Below, one piece after another: positions 1 to 8,429 of a DNA stretch of 47,305 nt. The stretch spans positions 1 to 47,305 of IMG/VR virus record IMGVR_UViG_3300044798_000503, one strand, 5' to 3'. Each line of letters begins with the position of its first letter. Position 1 is the stretch's first letter. The DNA comes from a virus. The notes beneath the pieces are model-generated. The model saw only the letters and a list, made by a program, of their open reading frames with translations. It was not told where the DNA came from and did not search any database. The position numbers and the translations under genes were made by a program.

Positions 1-65
1 AAATCGGGTTCTGGGGTCTGGGGACGGGGGTCTTCATCGTCGCTCCCAAAACCGGCAAGTGATAA

Positions 66-90
66 CTGACCCCTGACCCCTGACCCCTAT
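66..90. repeat. Heptamer array (TGACCCC)n
   Basis: About 3.5 units of TGACCCC on the plus strand, abutting the TAG stop of the tail gene at 87. This is the opposite orientation to the other arrays of this type, which read GGGGTCA on the plus strand. Confidence 0.9.
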
Positions 91-2132
91 CTGGCGTACC
101 CGCTGTGCAACACCGTCCTCGCCGGCCCGCTTTCCGGCCAGAACCACTCGACGCACGTGATCGGGATGTCGGGAGATTGCGCCCCCTGCATCCCCTCGCG
201 GCGGACCTTGCGCAGCATCTGACCCAAAAGCTCGCCCCAGTCCCAGATCCCCTCGGCCGTGATCTCGCCGCGTGTCCGCCCGGCCAGGTAGCGGCATATC
301 GCGCCGGCCATCGCCAACTCGAGTTTCGCCACGTCGTTCCGCAGGACCATCCACCGGCCCGAGAGCGTCCGGACCAATTTGCCCTTCTCCGTCGAGACGA
401 CCGTCTCGGGGGCCAGCAGCCAGAGTTCGGCGTCGTGGACCTCGATCACCATCACCCCGGCCTGCGGCCGGCCTTCCTCCGGGACCATCGACCGCTCGAT
501 CTGGAGCCGTTCGTCGGCGTGGAACGCCACGGTCGCGACGATGTTTTCATAGTCCCATTTCGGCGGCGTCCGCGTCGGCGCGGGGGCGGACCCGTCGATC
601 CAGTGGTTCAGGGCCATCAGGTGGTTTGGGCTGCAATTGACCTGGACGCCCAGATCATGGCTCAATGCCGAGCAGTGCAGGCCGAGCAACTCGGCCGGAA
701 TGTAGGACAGGTCGGAGGGCTTCGTCTTATCCAGCGGCGCGCCCAACCAGAGCGCGGTCGGCAGATATTCGGGGCTCTTTGCCTCGGTGTTGCCGTCCAC
801 CGGGGCGGCCAGGTCCGGCCCATACTTCCACCCGACCTGGAGCGGCAGCCAGTGGAGCGTGCTCCGAAACACAGACTGATAGTCGCCCTCCACGATCTCC
901 GGATCGCCAGGCGGCTTGCCGGGACCTGCCATGCGGGGCGCGGCATATTTGGCATGGTTTCCCCAGGTCGATGTGGCGACGAACGTCTGGAAAACCTGCT
1001 TGTATTTCGCCTCGCCGCGGGCGATGTCATGGGCTTTGGCCTTTCCCGTCTTGGTGCCGTCGCCGGCCTTGTAGGCGGTCTCATCCGCGGCGGTCCAGCC
1101 CTTTTGCAGGTCGCGCGATAGAATGACAGGCCCGCTGCCGAACTCGAGCGTCCGGCAGACGACGATCCGGCTGCCGATCACCCGCAGTTTGCTGTAGCGG
1201 TGGTCGTCGGTATAGACGATCAGGTCGCGGAGGACCTGGGGGCTGCTGCCCATTTCGATCTGCACCTCGTCGGGGTTTTTCGGGAGCGTCTTCGAACCAT
1301 AGGAATAATTATCGCCGGCGAGGCTGTAGACCCAGATCACAAACCCGTCGCCCTCCGCCGCCGGCCGGACGCAGAAATCGAGTCCGTATTTCGTGGGAAT
1401 CAATTCCCGCAGGATGTGCCAGGCCGATGCGGACGCCGGCAGGCGGACCGTCTCCGAGAGGTCCTTCAAGACGGCCGCCTGGCCGCCGAGATACCACTTC
1501 GGCCCGTCGCCGATATTCAGCATCGAAATCAGGTATTCCGCATAGTCGAAATTGGTCCACATCTCGTGGCCGCCGTAGAGGTACGTGCCGTAGACCTTTT
1601 CGTCACTGCGGTTGCCGCGTTTTGGGAGCCGGCCTTCGTGCGCGTCGTTGATCCCGGGCAGCCAGCCAAGCTCCACCCCCCCGTCATCCTTCGCCCACCA
1701 GGAGGTGCTGATGTGCGTCTTGCGGAGGATTTGCATGGGTCCATAGCAGGTGTAATCGGTCACGTTAGCCCACCCATGCGCCGAGGCCCCGCGTATATCG
1801 CATGTTTTGCCTGAGATCCGGCCCATCCAGAGCGTAGATTTGCTTTCGTCCCCGATGTCGAAGAGCAGCAGGCGGATCCAATAACCGTTCTCCGTGTAAT
1901 CGGGATCATGCTTTCCGAATGCGTTTTGGCCCGGCGGCTTCCATGTTTCGGCCATCCGCTGGCGCGCGACCAGCGTATCGAGGTCATCGGCCGCCGCCGA
2001 GATCTTGGCGCGGACCGGATTGGTGTACTGGCAGGTCCGCCATTCGTCGGTCCATTCCCTCTTCACCTGGAGGAAGGCGATTTGCATTTCCAGCGGATAG
2101 GTTTCGTCGATGCCGACGATGGTGAGGGCCAT
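87..2132 (-). CDS. Putative tail hub/tip-associated protein (681 aa)
   Basis: A large late gene downstream of the tape measure and tail-fibre-like genes. I do not recognise a Pfam family with certainty. The protein is soluble-looking, rich in Trp, Tyr and Asp, with no signal peptide or membrane segment. The middle third (from LYGGHEMW to WVYSLAG, about residues 185-270) reads like a beta-rich baseplate or hub domain, and position supports a tail-tip role. The ATG at 2132 is preceded by a TGATAGC heptamer array and has no visible SD. The TAG stop lies against a TGACCCC array. It is the leftmost gene; the tail operon probably continues at the right end of the window. Confidence 0.7.
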   Translation of the reverse strand: MALTIVGIDETYPLEMQIAFLQVKREWTDEWRTCQYTNPVRAKISAAADDLDTLVARQRMAETWKPPGQNAFGKHDPDYTENGYWIRLLLFDIGDESKSTLWMGRISGKTCDIRGASAHGWANVTDYTCYGPMQILRKTHISTSWWAKDDGGVELGWLPGINDAHEGRLPKRGNRSDEKVYGTYLYGGHEMWTNFDYAEYLISMLNIGDGPKWYLGGQAAVLKDLSETVRLPASASAWHILRELIPTKYGLDFCVRPAAEGDGFVIWVYSLAGDNYSYGSKTLPKNPDEVQIEMGSSPQVLRDLIVYTDDHRYSKLRVIGSRIVVCRTLEFGSGPVILSRDLQKGWTAADETAYKAGDGTKTGKAKAHDIARGEAKYKQVFQTFVATSTWGNHAKYAAPRMAGPGKPPGDPEIVEGDYQSVFRSTLHWLPLQVGWKYGPDLAAPVDGNTEAKSPEYLPTALWLGAPLDKTKPSDLSYIPAELLGLHCSALSHDLGVQVNCSPNHLMALNHWIDGSAPAPTRTPPKWDYENIVATVAFHADERLQIERSMVPEEGRPQAGVMVIEVHDAELWLLAPETVVSTEKGKLVRTLSGRWMVLRNDVAKLELAMAGAICRYLAGRTRGEITAEGIWDWGELLGQMLRKVRREGMQGAQSPDIPITCVEWFWPESGPARTVLHSGYAR

Positions 2133-2137
2133 GAAGA

Positions 2138-2180
2138 GCTATCAGCTATCAGCTATCAGCTATCAGTTGTCAGTTGTCAG
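2138..2180. repeat. Heptamer array (TCAGCTA)n
   Basis: About six tandem units (AGCTATC, drifting to AGTTGTC). They occupy the leader of the 681-aa tail gene where an SD would be expected. Confidence 0.9.
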
Positions 2181-2187
2181 GCGAAAA

Positions 2188-2277
2188 CACCACGGAGACA
2201 CGGAGACACGGAGAAAACGACAGGCCTTTTTCTTTCATTTCTTCTCCGTATCTCCGTGTCTCCGTGGTGTTTTCTTC
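2188..2277. repeat. Family C hairpin (CACGGAGA type)
   Basis: An inverted repeat. The left arm is AACACCACGGAGACACGG followed by GAGACACGGAG, and the right arm is its complement (CTCCGTGTCTCCGTGG, TGTT). The arms are about 35 nt around a loop of roughly 20 nt. It fills the gap between two tail genes. Similar CACGGAGACACGGAG hairpins are dispersed in many environmental bacterial genomes. This is the only copy I see here. Confidence 0.85.
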
Positions 2278-2284
2278 GGACCGT

Positions 2285-3880
2285 TTATTCTCTTCCCGGC
2301 CACACCACCGCCGCTTCGGCCGGGTCCGGCGGCGTACCGTCGATCGCCAGACTGACGACGGCCGAGTTTTCCGAGTATACCCACTCGGGCGCCTCGATCG
2401 TCCCGTCGTTCCGCCGGACCTGGACCCGGATTTTCACGACGGTGACGCCGCCGGTGATCGTGATCGGCACGTCCAACACGTCGAGTCCCCGGCGGGAGAG
2501 CGCCGGCGTCTCCGCCGGATCGTCCGCAGCGGGGTCACTTCCATCGACGGTGTAGGAATAGGCCCACTCGTCGGCGCGGACGGCCGCCGCGTCGGCATAG
2601 AGTGCCGACAGGCGGACCGCCAGCGGCGCGGTCTGCACCAACTCGACATTCCGCGGGGCGGCCGGCGGCTGGCCGACCACCCCAGAGCCCGCGTCGAATC
2701 GCAGACACGTCTCACCATGCGGGCCGATCGGCAGGAAACCGCTGTCCAGGACGCCGTTGAAATAACTCACGGAAACATACCACGGGCCGGCCGTCCAGTC
2801 CTCGTCGGTCGTCAGCGGCAGTGTCGCCGAGGTGGCGAATGGCGAATCGGACTCGGCCGGCGGGCCGCTCGACGATCGGTAGAACCGGAACTCGGCCGCG
2901 TTGAAAATTCGATACAGGCCCCGAAACTCGGCCCGGCACCCGCGCGGGATGGGCTTCGAGACGATGGACCGGCCCGGGCGCAATCGGCGGGGCTGCCGGT
3001 GGGGACCGGCGATGGGACTTATAGGAGCCATAGGACCCATAAGTCCCATCGGTCCTATCGGTCCCATCGGGTTTCGGCCGTGGCGGACCGCTCGGCCCAA
3101 TCGCCTTTTGGCACTAATCGCCCCGACGAACGGCACCGGTCCGACTCCGAACAGCCGCCGCCGCGGCGGGACGATCAACCCGGAGAGCATCACGTTCGAC
3201 GGGTCGGCCAGGGCGGTCATCTCGCCGCGGCTGAGAACGCGGTCCCAGCGAAGCGCATCGCTAATCGCGCCCAACCAGTAGAGCCCGGCGTAATCGCCGG
3301 CCCGGCCGAGCGTCGGGGACCCGCCCGCGATTCTGGCTCCGACCGTTCCTCCGATCGGCAGACCGTTGAAGTACCCGGTAAACGGATAATAGGCGTAGTG
3401 GTAATCGAGGACCGTCCACCCCAGACACATCCAGTCCGTATCGACGTTCGGACCGACCGCATCAACTCCGTAGCTCTCACCCAGAGACACGACCCATTTT
3501 CCGCCTATGGTAAATAGACAATATGTCGCATCGCCGTCGCTTTTGACGTCAGCCCAAGTGTAGCGCCTTTCGGCCGGGACCGAGGTCTTCGCCCAGAGCA
3601 TTCCGGAAGAGGCCCGGCCGACCTGCAAATTAGGCAGGGTCGGCACCGGCAGATAAGCGGCCCCGTCGAAGTTGATCATAAAGCGGCCCAATTCCGGCGC
3701 AAAGTCCCACTCGCCGGCCGGGTCGGCGAAGCCGATCAGCAGGCCGTTGCGTCGAAACGGCGACGAGTCCGCATAGCGACCCGAGAACGCGCACCCGTGA
3801 CCAGCCAGGCCCGCAAAACAGAGTCCCTGAAACAGGCTGCTGGCGGGATTGAGCGTGAAGTGTTCGGGGCGTTGTCGCAT
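2285..3880 (-). CDS. LamG/concanavalin-like tail protein, putative receptor binding (531 aa)
   Basis: About residues 60-225 have the features of a LamG/pentraxin jelly-roll: a solvent-exposed YFNGLPIGG strand, then GAISDALRWDRVLSRGEM, which matches the family's closing G-x-I-D-x-x-x-x-W-x-R-x-L-S signature. Such domains bind sugars and are common in tail fibres. Residues about 268-290 are collagen-like (GPIGPMGLMGPM), encoded by a 9-bp tandem repeat. The C-terminal 200 residues look fibronectin-like (TVDGSDP, TPALSRRGLDVL). The start at 3880 follows a family A element and has no SD. Receptor binding is inferred from the fold and the position at the tail tip. Confidence 0.75.
   Translation of the reverse strand: MRQRPEHFTLNPASSLFQGLCFAGLAGHGCAFSGRYADSSPFRRNGLLIGFADPAGEWDFAPELGRFMINFDGAAYLPVPTLPNLQVGRASSGMLWAKTSVPAERRYTWADVKSDGDATYCLFTIGGKWVVSLGESYGVDAVGPNVDTDWMCLGWTVLDYHYAYYPFTGYFNGLPIGGTVGARIAGGSPTLGRAGDYAGLYWLGAISDALRWDRVLSRGEMTALADPSNVMLSGLIVPPRRRLFGVGPVPFVGAISAKRRLGRAVRHGRNPMGPIGPMGLMGPMAPISPIAGPHRQPRRLRPGRSIVSKPIPRGCRAEFRGLYRIFNAAEFRFYRSSSGPPAESDSPFATSATLPLTTDEDWTAGPWYVSVSYFNGVLDSGFLPIGPHGETCLRFDAGSGVVGQPPAAPRNVELVQTAPLAVRLSALYADAAAVRADEWAYSYTVDGSDPAADDPAETPALSRRGLDVLDVPITITGGVTVVKIRVQVRRNDGTIEAPEWVYSENSAVVSLAIDGTPPDPAEAAVVWPGRE
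3012..3072. repeat. 9-bp tandem repeat encoding collagen-like GPx
   Basis: Degenerate repeats of TCCTATCGG/TCCCATCGG in frame inside the LamG-like gene. They are read as Gly-Pro-Ile/Met triplets (coding strand minus). Related GGTCCTGTC repeats occur near 10,296 and 10,410. Confidence 0.85.
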
Positions 3881-3887
3881 GTGGATT

Positions 3888-3941
3888 GTGGAAGCGGCAT
3901 CCTGCCGCTTCTGAAACCACGCGGCAGGATGCCGCGTCTAC
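3888..3941. repeat. Family A palindromic element, hetero-armed
   Basis: Left arm GTGGAAGCGGCATCCTGCCG, right arm ending GGATGCCGCGTCTAC. Each arm is a small hairpin and the two arms also pair. It fills the gap between two tail genes. Confidence 0.9.
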
Positions 3942-3943
3942 CT

Positions 3944-4369
3944 TTACTGGATTTCGTTGCTGTGGAGCGTGTACTTCAGCGTATTGGTCGTCCCCGCAAA
4001 CGCCTGGCCGGTATTGTTGGTGACGTTCAGTTTGAACTTTGTCGGCGGGATGGGGATCTCGACGCGAGTGACGTATCGGGCCGTGACCGCCGCATCGAGG
4101 TTGAATTGGGTCAACTGTTGCGGGCAGGGAAAGGTCGCATCGCAATAGTTCGTCCCATCGACGCTGGGACAGATCTCCACGTTGACGCAGGCGCCGGCCG
4201 ATCGGGCCGTCTGGACCCCGAGGTAGAGTTCGAGGTTCATGTAGAGGGCCCCGGCCGTGTTGTCGATCGCGCCGGACAGGACCGACGCGGCGTTTGCCAG
4301 GGCGTTCAGTTCGGTGGTGAGCAGCGTCTGGACGGCGCCGGGTGTCTCGTTTTGCACGACTTGGACCAT
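3944..4369 (-). CDS. Tail-region structural protein, unknown (141 aa)
   Basis: An intact frame with a good SD (CCAGGAG, 8 nt before the ATG at 4369). The protein is beta-rich, has no signal peptide or membrane segment, and has four Cys clustered around CVNVEICPS and CDATFPCPQQ. The sequence reads as a small decoration or collar-type structural protein (long runs of Asn, Thr and Ala, ending IPPTKFKLNVTNN and NTLKYTLHSNEIQ). I do not recognise the family. The stop lies two bases from a family A element and the upstream gap is a heptamer array. Confidence 0.75.
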   Translation of the reverse strand: MVQVVQNETPGAVQTLLTTELNALANAASVLSGAIDNTAGALYMNLELYLGVQTARSAGACVNVEICPSVDGTNYCDATFPCPQQLTQFNLDAAVTARYVTRVEIPIPPTKFKLNVTNNTGQAFAGTTNTLKYTLHSNEIQ

Positions 4370-4386
4370 GACATGGACTCCTGGTC

Positions 4387-4458
4387 ATCTGATAGCTGAT
4401 AGCTGATAGCTGATGGCTGATGGCTGATAGCTGAAAGCTGATAGCTGATAGCTGATCA
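4387..4458. repeat. Heptamer array (TGATAGC)n
   Basis: About nine tandem units of GATAGCT/GATGGCT on the plus strand, running into the stop codon of the next upstream gene (4456). It occupies the whole spacer apart from the SD of the 141-aa gene. Confidence 0.9.
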
Positions 4459-4935
4459 AAACTCTTCCCACTCGAGCGACACATTTACGAGCGTCGCCAC
4501 GGCCGAACCGGGCGCGGCCTCGAGGCAGAGCGTCTGGTTCGGGCCCCAGACCGGGGCCTCGTCGGGCGTCCATTCCTGGAGGAACGTCGCCCGGGCGTTC
4601 ACCGAGCCGCCGCCGACCGACGCGGCCTCGAAGGTCGTCGGCTCGACGGTGTACTGGCTGCCCAGGGCGGAGACCTTGCTGGCGATGCTGCCGGGGTCGG
4701 CCTGGGCGATCGCGGTGATCGAGTTGGTCGCCGTCCCGTCGCCCGTGTTGCCGGTCCGCCGGAGGCGGAATGAGACCTGCACGTCCTGCGGCGCGCCGCC
4801 CCCGCCGCCGATCACGAGTCGGCGGAGCCGGGCGCGGTGCCCGGCCGTGTTGGCAAATTTCAGGCCCACCAGGCTGATGTGGGCGTTGGCGGTCGCGCCG
4901 GTCGATAGGCCGGCCAGTTTGGCTTTGTAGTGCAT
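4456..4935 (-). CDS. Tail-region structural protein, unknown (159 aa)
   Basis: An intact frame starting at 4935 with SD CTGGAG 7 nt upstream. The same leader, CTGGAGTTCCCC, precedes the gene at 25922-26329. The product is an all-beta, Gly/Thr-rich protein (LVIGGGGGAPQDV, SFRLRRTGNTGD, EPTTFEAASVGG) of the kind that forms virion surface or tail-collar proteins. No catalytic motif, membrane segment or Cys cluster is visible. It sits in a run of similar-sized genes between the tape measure and the LamG-like protein, so a minor tail role is inferred. Confidence 0.75.
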   Translation of the reverse strand: MHYKAKLAGLSTGATANAHISLVGLKFANTAGHRARLRRLVIGGGGGAPQDVQVSFRLRRTGNTGDGTATNSITAIAQADPGSIASKVSALGSQYTVEPTTFEAASVGGGSVNARATFLQEWTPDEAPVWGPNQTLCLEAAPGSAVATLVNVSLEWEEF

Positions 4936-4949
4936 GGGGAACTCCAGAG

Positions 4950-5024
4950 GGGTCAGGGGTCAGGGGTTAGGGGTCGGGGGTCAGGGGTCAGGGGTTAGGG
5001 GTCGGGGGTCAGGGGTCAGGGGTC
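4950..5024. repeat. Heptamer array (GGGGTCA)n with variants
   Basis: About ten units of GGGGTCA, some as GGGGTTA or GGGGTCG. The left end provides the TGA stop of the gene ending at 5016, whose last residues (CDP) are themselves encoded by the array. Confidence 0.9.
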
Positions 5025-5663
5025 GCAAAAGTCAATATACACGATGTTGCGAACCTTCGGATCGGCCGGCGACTCGGCCGGAATCGTCCGGCGGAAATAA
5101 ATCCTGCCGTTTCCGCCCGCCGCGATCGGAGCCATGTGCAGGGCCTGCGATGGGTCGGTCGGTGCGCTGTAGCTCGATCCGTTGACGCTGATTTCCAGGT
5201 CCGGCGTCGCCGGATCGAGCCAGAGGTACGGGTCGATCCGATGGTCGCCGTTGTTGACCAGGAGGGTTTCGGAGTATTCGATCTGGCCGGCCAGTGCATC
5301 CTCGGCAGTCACGTCCGCATCGCAGGGCATCGCGCCATAGCAGTCGCGCAGCAGGACCTCGGCCGAGTCGCCGTAGGTCTGGAGAAAATCGGCGTAGATC
5401 TCGAGCTGGACCCATCGGTCTTCGTCCAGGCCGCACAGGTCGGCCGAGGCGCCGTCGATCGGGACATCCAGGCCCGGCACATCGCCCGGCGGCTGCCAGG
5501 CGAGCAGCAGGGCCTCGCCGTCGGTCCGGTATGTCAGCCGTCCGGTGCCAGGCCGGTTCCGGCCCGCCGCGCGCAGCACGCGGACGCCGGCAGGCGCGCC
5601 CAAAACGGCCGGCTCGCCGTAATAGGCGTCGACGAATCCCATTTGTAGGTCGAAAGCGGGCAT
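5016..5663 (-). CDS. Tail-region protein, unknown (215 aa)
   Basis: The start is taken at the ATG at 5663, directly at the end of a family A element. A longer frame exists upstream, but its extra residues only translate the repeat (DAASCRV...RQDAAST). There is no SD, because the element occupies the entire 65-nt spacer. The protein begins MPAFDLQMGFVDAYYG and is beta-rich with three Cys (DLCGLDED, DCYGAMPCD). It shows no recognised domain. The stop codon lies in the GGGGTCA array. Position among the tip and fibre genes suggests a virion component. Confidence 0.72.
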   Translation of the reverse strand: MPAFDLQMGFVDAYYGEPAVLGAPAGVRVLRAAGRNRPGTGRLTYRTDGEALLLAWQPPGDVPGLDVPIDGASADLCGLDEDRWVQLEIYADFLQTYGDSAEVLLRDCYGAMPCDADVTAEDALAGQIEYSETLLVNNGDHRIDPYLWLDPATPDLEISVNGSSYSAPTDPSQALHMAPIAAGGNGRIYFRRTIPAESPADPKVRNIVYIDFCDP

Positions 5664-5664
5664 G

Positions 5665-5729
5665 GTAGACGCGGCATCTTGCCGCGTTTCTTTGTTTCTT
5701 TCGGGGACGCGGCAAGATGCCGCGTCTAC
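5665..5729. repeat. Family A palindromic element, homo-armed
   Basis: A 65-bp element with arms GTAGACGCGGCATCTTGCCG and the near-perfect reverse complement around a T-rich loop (TTTCTTTGTTTCTTTC). It overlaps the TAG stop of one gene and ends one base before the ATG of the next, so it is the whole spacer. Confidence 0.93.
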
Positions 5730-6271
5730 TATGAAAACGTCAATTCTTCCTCCGCCCAGTCGATCTCGAACGCCGGGGAGTCCGGCGTCCTCACCACCAG
5801 GTCGGTCACGGCCGCCAAGGCCGTCTCGTTGCCGGCATCGTCCAACGCGACGACCCGCCAGGCATATTCCGTCAAATCGTCCAGCCGATCGGATGTCCAG
5901 GTGTAATACCACCGTCCAAGCTCCGCCTGGATCCAGGCCACCGCCGTCCACGCCCCGCCTGCCTTTTGCTCGTCGATCCGGTACTTGACGCACGTCGGAT
6001 CGAGCGACCGGATCCAGCCGATCGTCCGGCGGGCGCCGTACACGTCCGGGCCGTCCGACTCGGGATCGAAATCGGCGTCGATCGTATCGACCACCTCAAG
6101 CCGGGCCTGGTCGCCCTTGGCGAGTTGGAAACTCTTCGAGCCGGTCGGCGTCGACCCGCGGTAGATGCCGTCGAGCCACCAGTGGAACCAGACGGGGGCC
6201 GTCAGGTCGCTGGTGACCAGGACGCGGGTCACGTCGCCGTGCCGGGTGGCGGTTTGGGCGGTGATGGTCAT
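5729..6271 (-). CDS. Fibronectin type III-like tail protein (180 aa)
   Basis: The start is the ATG at 6271, immediately after a family A element; the longer frame upstream merely translates the element. The C-terminal half (about 95-175) has the FnIII pattern: CVKYRIDE, WTAVAW, YTWTSDRLDDLTEYAWRVVA, DDAGNETA. FnIII domains are common in tail-tip and host-recognition proteins. The N-terminal part (LTAPVWFHWWLDGIYRGST) is another beta domain. There is no SD. The TAG stop shares bases with the next family A element. Confidence 0.75.
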   Translation of the reverse strand: MTITAQTATRHGDVTRVLVTSDLTAPVWFHWWLDGIYRGSTPTGSKSFQLAKGDQARLEVVDTIDADFDPESDGPDVYGARRTIGWIRSLDPTCVKYRIDEQKAGGAWTAVAWIQAELGRWYYTWTSDRLDDLTEYAWRVVALDDAGNETALAAVTDLVVRTPDSPAFEIDWAEEELTFS

Positions 6272-6272
6272 G

Positions 6273-6326
6273 GTAGACGCGGCTTCCAGCCGCGTTCTTT
6301 CCGAAGCGGCAGGATGCCGCTTCCAC
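6273..6326. repeat. Family A element, hetero-armed (CTTCCAG/CATCCTG)
   Basis: The left arm is GTAGACGCGGCTTCCAGCCG; the right arm ends GGCAGGATGCCGCTTCCAC. The left arm swaps A-T for T-A inside its own stem (GGCTTCCAGCC against GGCATCCTGCC), a compensatory difference. It is the complete gap between two tail genes. Confidence 0.93.
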
Positions 6327-6327
6327 T

Positions 6328-6693
6328 TCACTCCTCCGTCTTGACGCAATGTACTTGCACCATACCGCGGCTATTGGTCACGCCCGGCCTGATCGCGCCG
6401 ACGATCTGGGCGTTGCCGACCTTCTCGATCAATACGGTGTCGTTCTGGTTCAGGTCGTTCGTGATGTCGGCCATCGTGCCGACCAGGACGGCCAGGTCAT
6501 CCGCCCAAATGAGCACGTTTTCCAGGTCGTCGTATTTGACGGCCACCAGGACGAAAGGCGTCCCCTTGTATCCGCAAAGCAAGGCCCCCTCGCCGTTGAT
6601 CCCCGGCGTGTGCCACCGTTCGATCTGCTCGTCGCATCGCTGCGGAATGACGCCGTGGACGAAATCGCAGGTCACTTCGCCGATCTTGGCCAT
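6328..6693 (-). CDS. Tail protein downstream of the tape measure, unknown (121 aa)
   Basis: An intact small frame with ATG at 6693, preceded by a heptamer array and CCCCC, with no SD. The sequence (ICDEQIERWHTPG-like start, YDDLENVLIWADDLAVLVG, NDLNQNDTVLIEKV) suggests a compact alpha/beta protein with no membrane segment. In siphophages the gene next after the tape measure is usually a distal-tail or tail-tip adaptor, and position alone supports that here. No family is recognised. Confidence 0.72.
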   Translation of the reverse strand: MAKIGEVTCDFVHGVIPQRCDEQIERWHTPGINGEGALLCGYKGTPFVLVAVKYDDLENVLIWADDLAVLVGTMADITNDLNQNDTVLIEKVGNAQIVGAIRPGVTNSRGMVQVHCVKTEE

Positions 6694-6694
6694 G

Positions 6695-6747
6695 GGGGCT
6701 ATCAGCTTTCAGCTATCAGCTTTCAGCGGTCAGCTTTCAGTTTTCAC
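6695..6747. repeat. Heptamer array (TCAGCTA/TCAGCTT)n
   Basis: About seven units between the tape-measure stop and the next gene; the array supplies the sequence around the stop codon. Confidence 0.88.
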
Positions 6748-8423
6748 TTGTCGGCATTTGCCGGAACGCCGAGGCTCGGCTCGGGTCGGTTGTTGTCGAT
6801 GATGGCATCGGCGGCGACCTTCATTCTGACTGAAGCCTCGGTCAGCTTATCGACCGATGGCTGGAAGCGTGATGGGTCGTCTCGGGCTAGGTATTTTGCG
6901 CTCTGACGGGCGGTCGCGACCTCCTTCTCACTGAACGTTCCCTCGGGAGCACTCTCCACATCGACGACATACCCGTGCAATACCGACTGTTGGCTTTGTG
7001 TTGCGTAATTGATTCGTGTCGCGACGCCTCCAAAAAGGCCCCGTCTCGCCATCCGGTGGGCCAGAATTGATTGGGCAAGTGTGGTACGAGTTCCCGTTTG
7101 CTCCGCATTGAACATCTTAAGTGCCGCATCGGCGACCCGTTTCCCTCTGGCCGCTTGTATTTGCGGATCGTCCGACTCTTTAACGAGAGCGGCGCCCTCG
7201 GGATCGGCCTTTTTCACGCGGTCGAGCGTTTCGGCATTTTGCGGCGTGGCGACGATCAGCGCCTCCAAGGCGCCCGTGCTATCGACCGCGAGCCGCTCGG
7301 GCGGCGTCAGTTGCCCTAACCTCTCCACCATCTGGACAGGCGTCAGCCCGGTCAGGTCCACCCCAACGCCGATCCTGGCCAGGGCCGCCCGGCCTTCGTC
7401 CGACATATCACTCGGCATCTCCCCGCCGCCCCGCATCGCCGTGATCGTCTGGTACAACCTCTGCATCCCCTGCGCGGCGCGCGCTCCACGTTGCCGCATG
7501 ACGGTGCCCGTTGCCGCCAGGTTCTCAGTCGGACTGAAGCCAGCGTTTCGCGCCGCCGAGGCCGTCTTCGCCCCGGCCGTCAACAAAGCTTCGTACTGAT
7601 CGGTCGGTACTCCCGTCGCGGCGGCCTGGGATACGATCGCGCGTTGGCTGCCGGCCTTTCCTTTGTTGGCTTCGGAGTATGCGGCCGAGGCACGGACCAC
7701 ACCTCCGACGTTCGGAACGCCCGCGGTTCCCGCCAATTCCTCAAAGAACCTCTGGTCGGCTGGCTTCGTGCCCGCCGAAATCATCTCCGCCCTGATGCCG
7801 GCGGCCTGATTCTCGTCAATTCCCGCCGAGGCCGCGAACTTCCGGGCCGACTCGACGGCCTTCGTAGAATCGCCCCCGGCCGCTCGCACCTGAATTTCCA
7901 GGGCCTTCATCGGGGATTCCGATTCCTGGACCGTTTTCGCCGCCTCCTTCTTACGCTCGGCCATCATGTCCAAAAACTTCAGCGCCGCCGCGGCGGCCGT
8001 CCCGACTCCCACCAGCCCGATCGCAAACTCCTTCAACTGTCCGATGGCCTGGGCACCGAAAGCCCCAACACGGGCGTGCCCCGCCTTCTCGAGGGCCCCG
8101 GCCGTCCCCTCCGTCGCCTGCCGCGCCCGCTCCTGCGCCTGACCCACCGCCCGGCCGTAGGTTTCCGCGTCGATTTTCCCAGCCTTCAGCAGCTCCGAAC
8201 ACTGCGCCTGCTTCGCCAGGAATTGCTCCTGCGGCGTGCGGGTCTCGGTGTAGATCCGCTTCGCGGCGTTTTCGAGCTTCCCGGCGGCGTCCGCCGCATC
8301 CTTGTTGGTTTCGGCGACCTTCTTGAGGCCCTGCTCGAGTTCGCCCGTACCCCGAGCCAGCCGCTGAATCGCGGTCCAGGCGCGGGACTCGTCGGCAGAC
8401 ATTTCGATTGTTACGCCGGCCAT
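6744..8423 (-). CDS. Tail tape measure protein (559 aa)
   Basis: A long Ala/Glu/Lys-rich helical protein. The N-terminal coiled-coil segment (about 1-110: ADESRAWTAIQRLARG, EQGLKKVAETNKDAADA) is followed by one hydrophobic helix, LKEFAIGLVGVGTAAAAALK (about 128-147), as typical of tape-measure proteins. The C-terminus is again charged and helical. The family spans the tail lumen and sets tail length; 559 aa is short and would imply a tail of roughly 80 nm. The start at 8423 has no SD and is preceded by an inverted heptamer array. Confidence 0.85.
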   Translation of the reverse strand: MAGVTIEMSADESRAWTAIQRLARGTGELEQGLKKVAETNKDAADAAGKLENAAKRIYTETRTPQEQFLAKQAQCSELLKAGKIDAETYGRAVGQAQERARQATEGTAGALEKAGHARVGAFGAQAIGQLKEFAIGLVGVGTAAAAALKFLDMMAERKKEAAKTVQESESPMKALEIQVRAAGGDSTKAVESARKFAASAGIDENQAAGIRAEMISAGTKPADQRFFEELAGTAGVPNVGGVVRASAAYSEANKGKAGSQRAIVSQAAATGVPTDQYEALLTAGAKTASAARNAGFSPTENLAATGTVMRQRGARAAQGMQRLYQTITAMRGGGEMPSDMSDEGRAALARIGVGVDLTGLTPVQMVERLGQLTPPERLAVDSTGALEALIVATPQNAETLDRVKKADPEGAALVKESDDPQIQAARGKRVADAALKMFNAEQTGTRTTLAQSILAHRMARRGLFGGVATRINYATQSQQSVLHGYVVDVESAPEGTFSEKEVATARQSAKYLARDDPSRFQPSVDKLTEASVRMKVAADAIIDNNRPEPSLGVPANADK

Positions 8424-8429
8424 GGGAGA

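Noticed and set aside
2174-3517. A 447-aa plus-strand open frame
   Set aside because: Antisense to the LamG-like gene; its start includes the translated hairpin (TETRRHGEN) and its composition is shadow-like.
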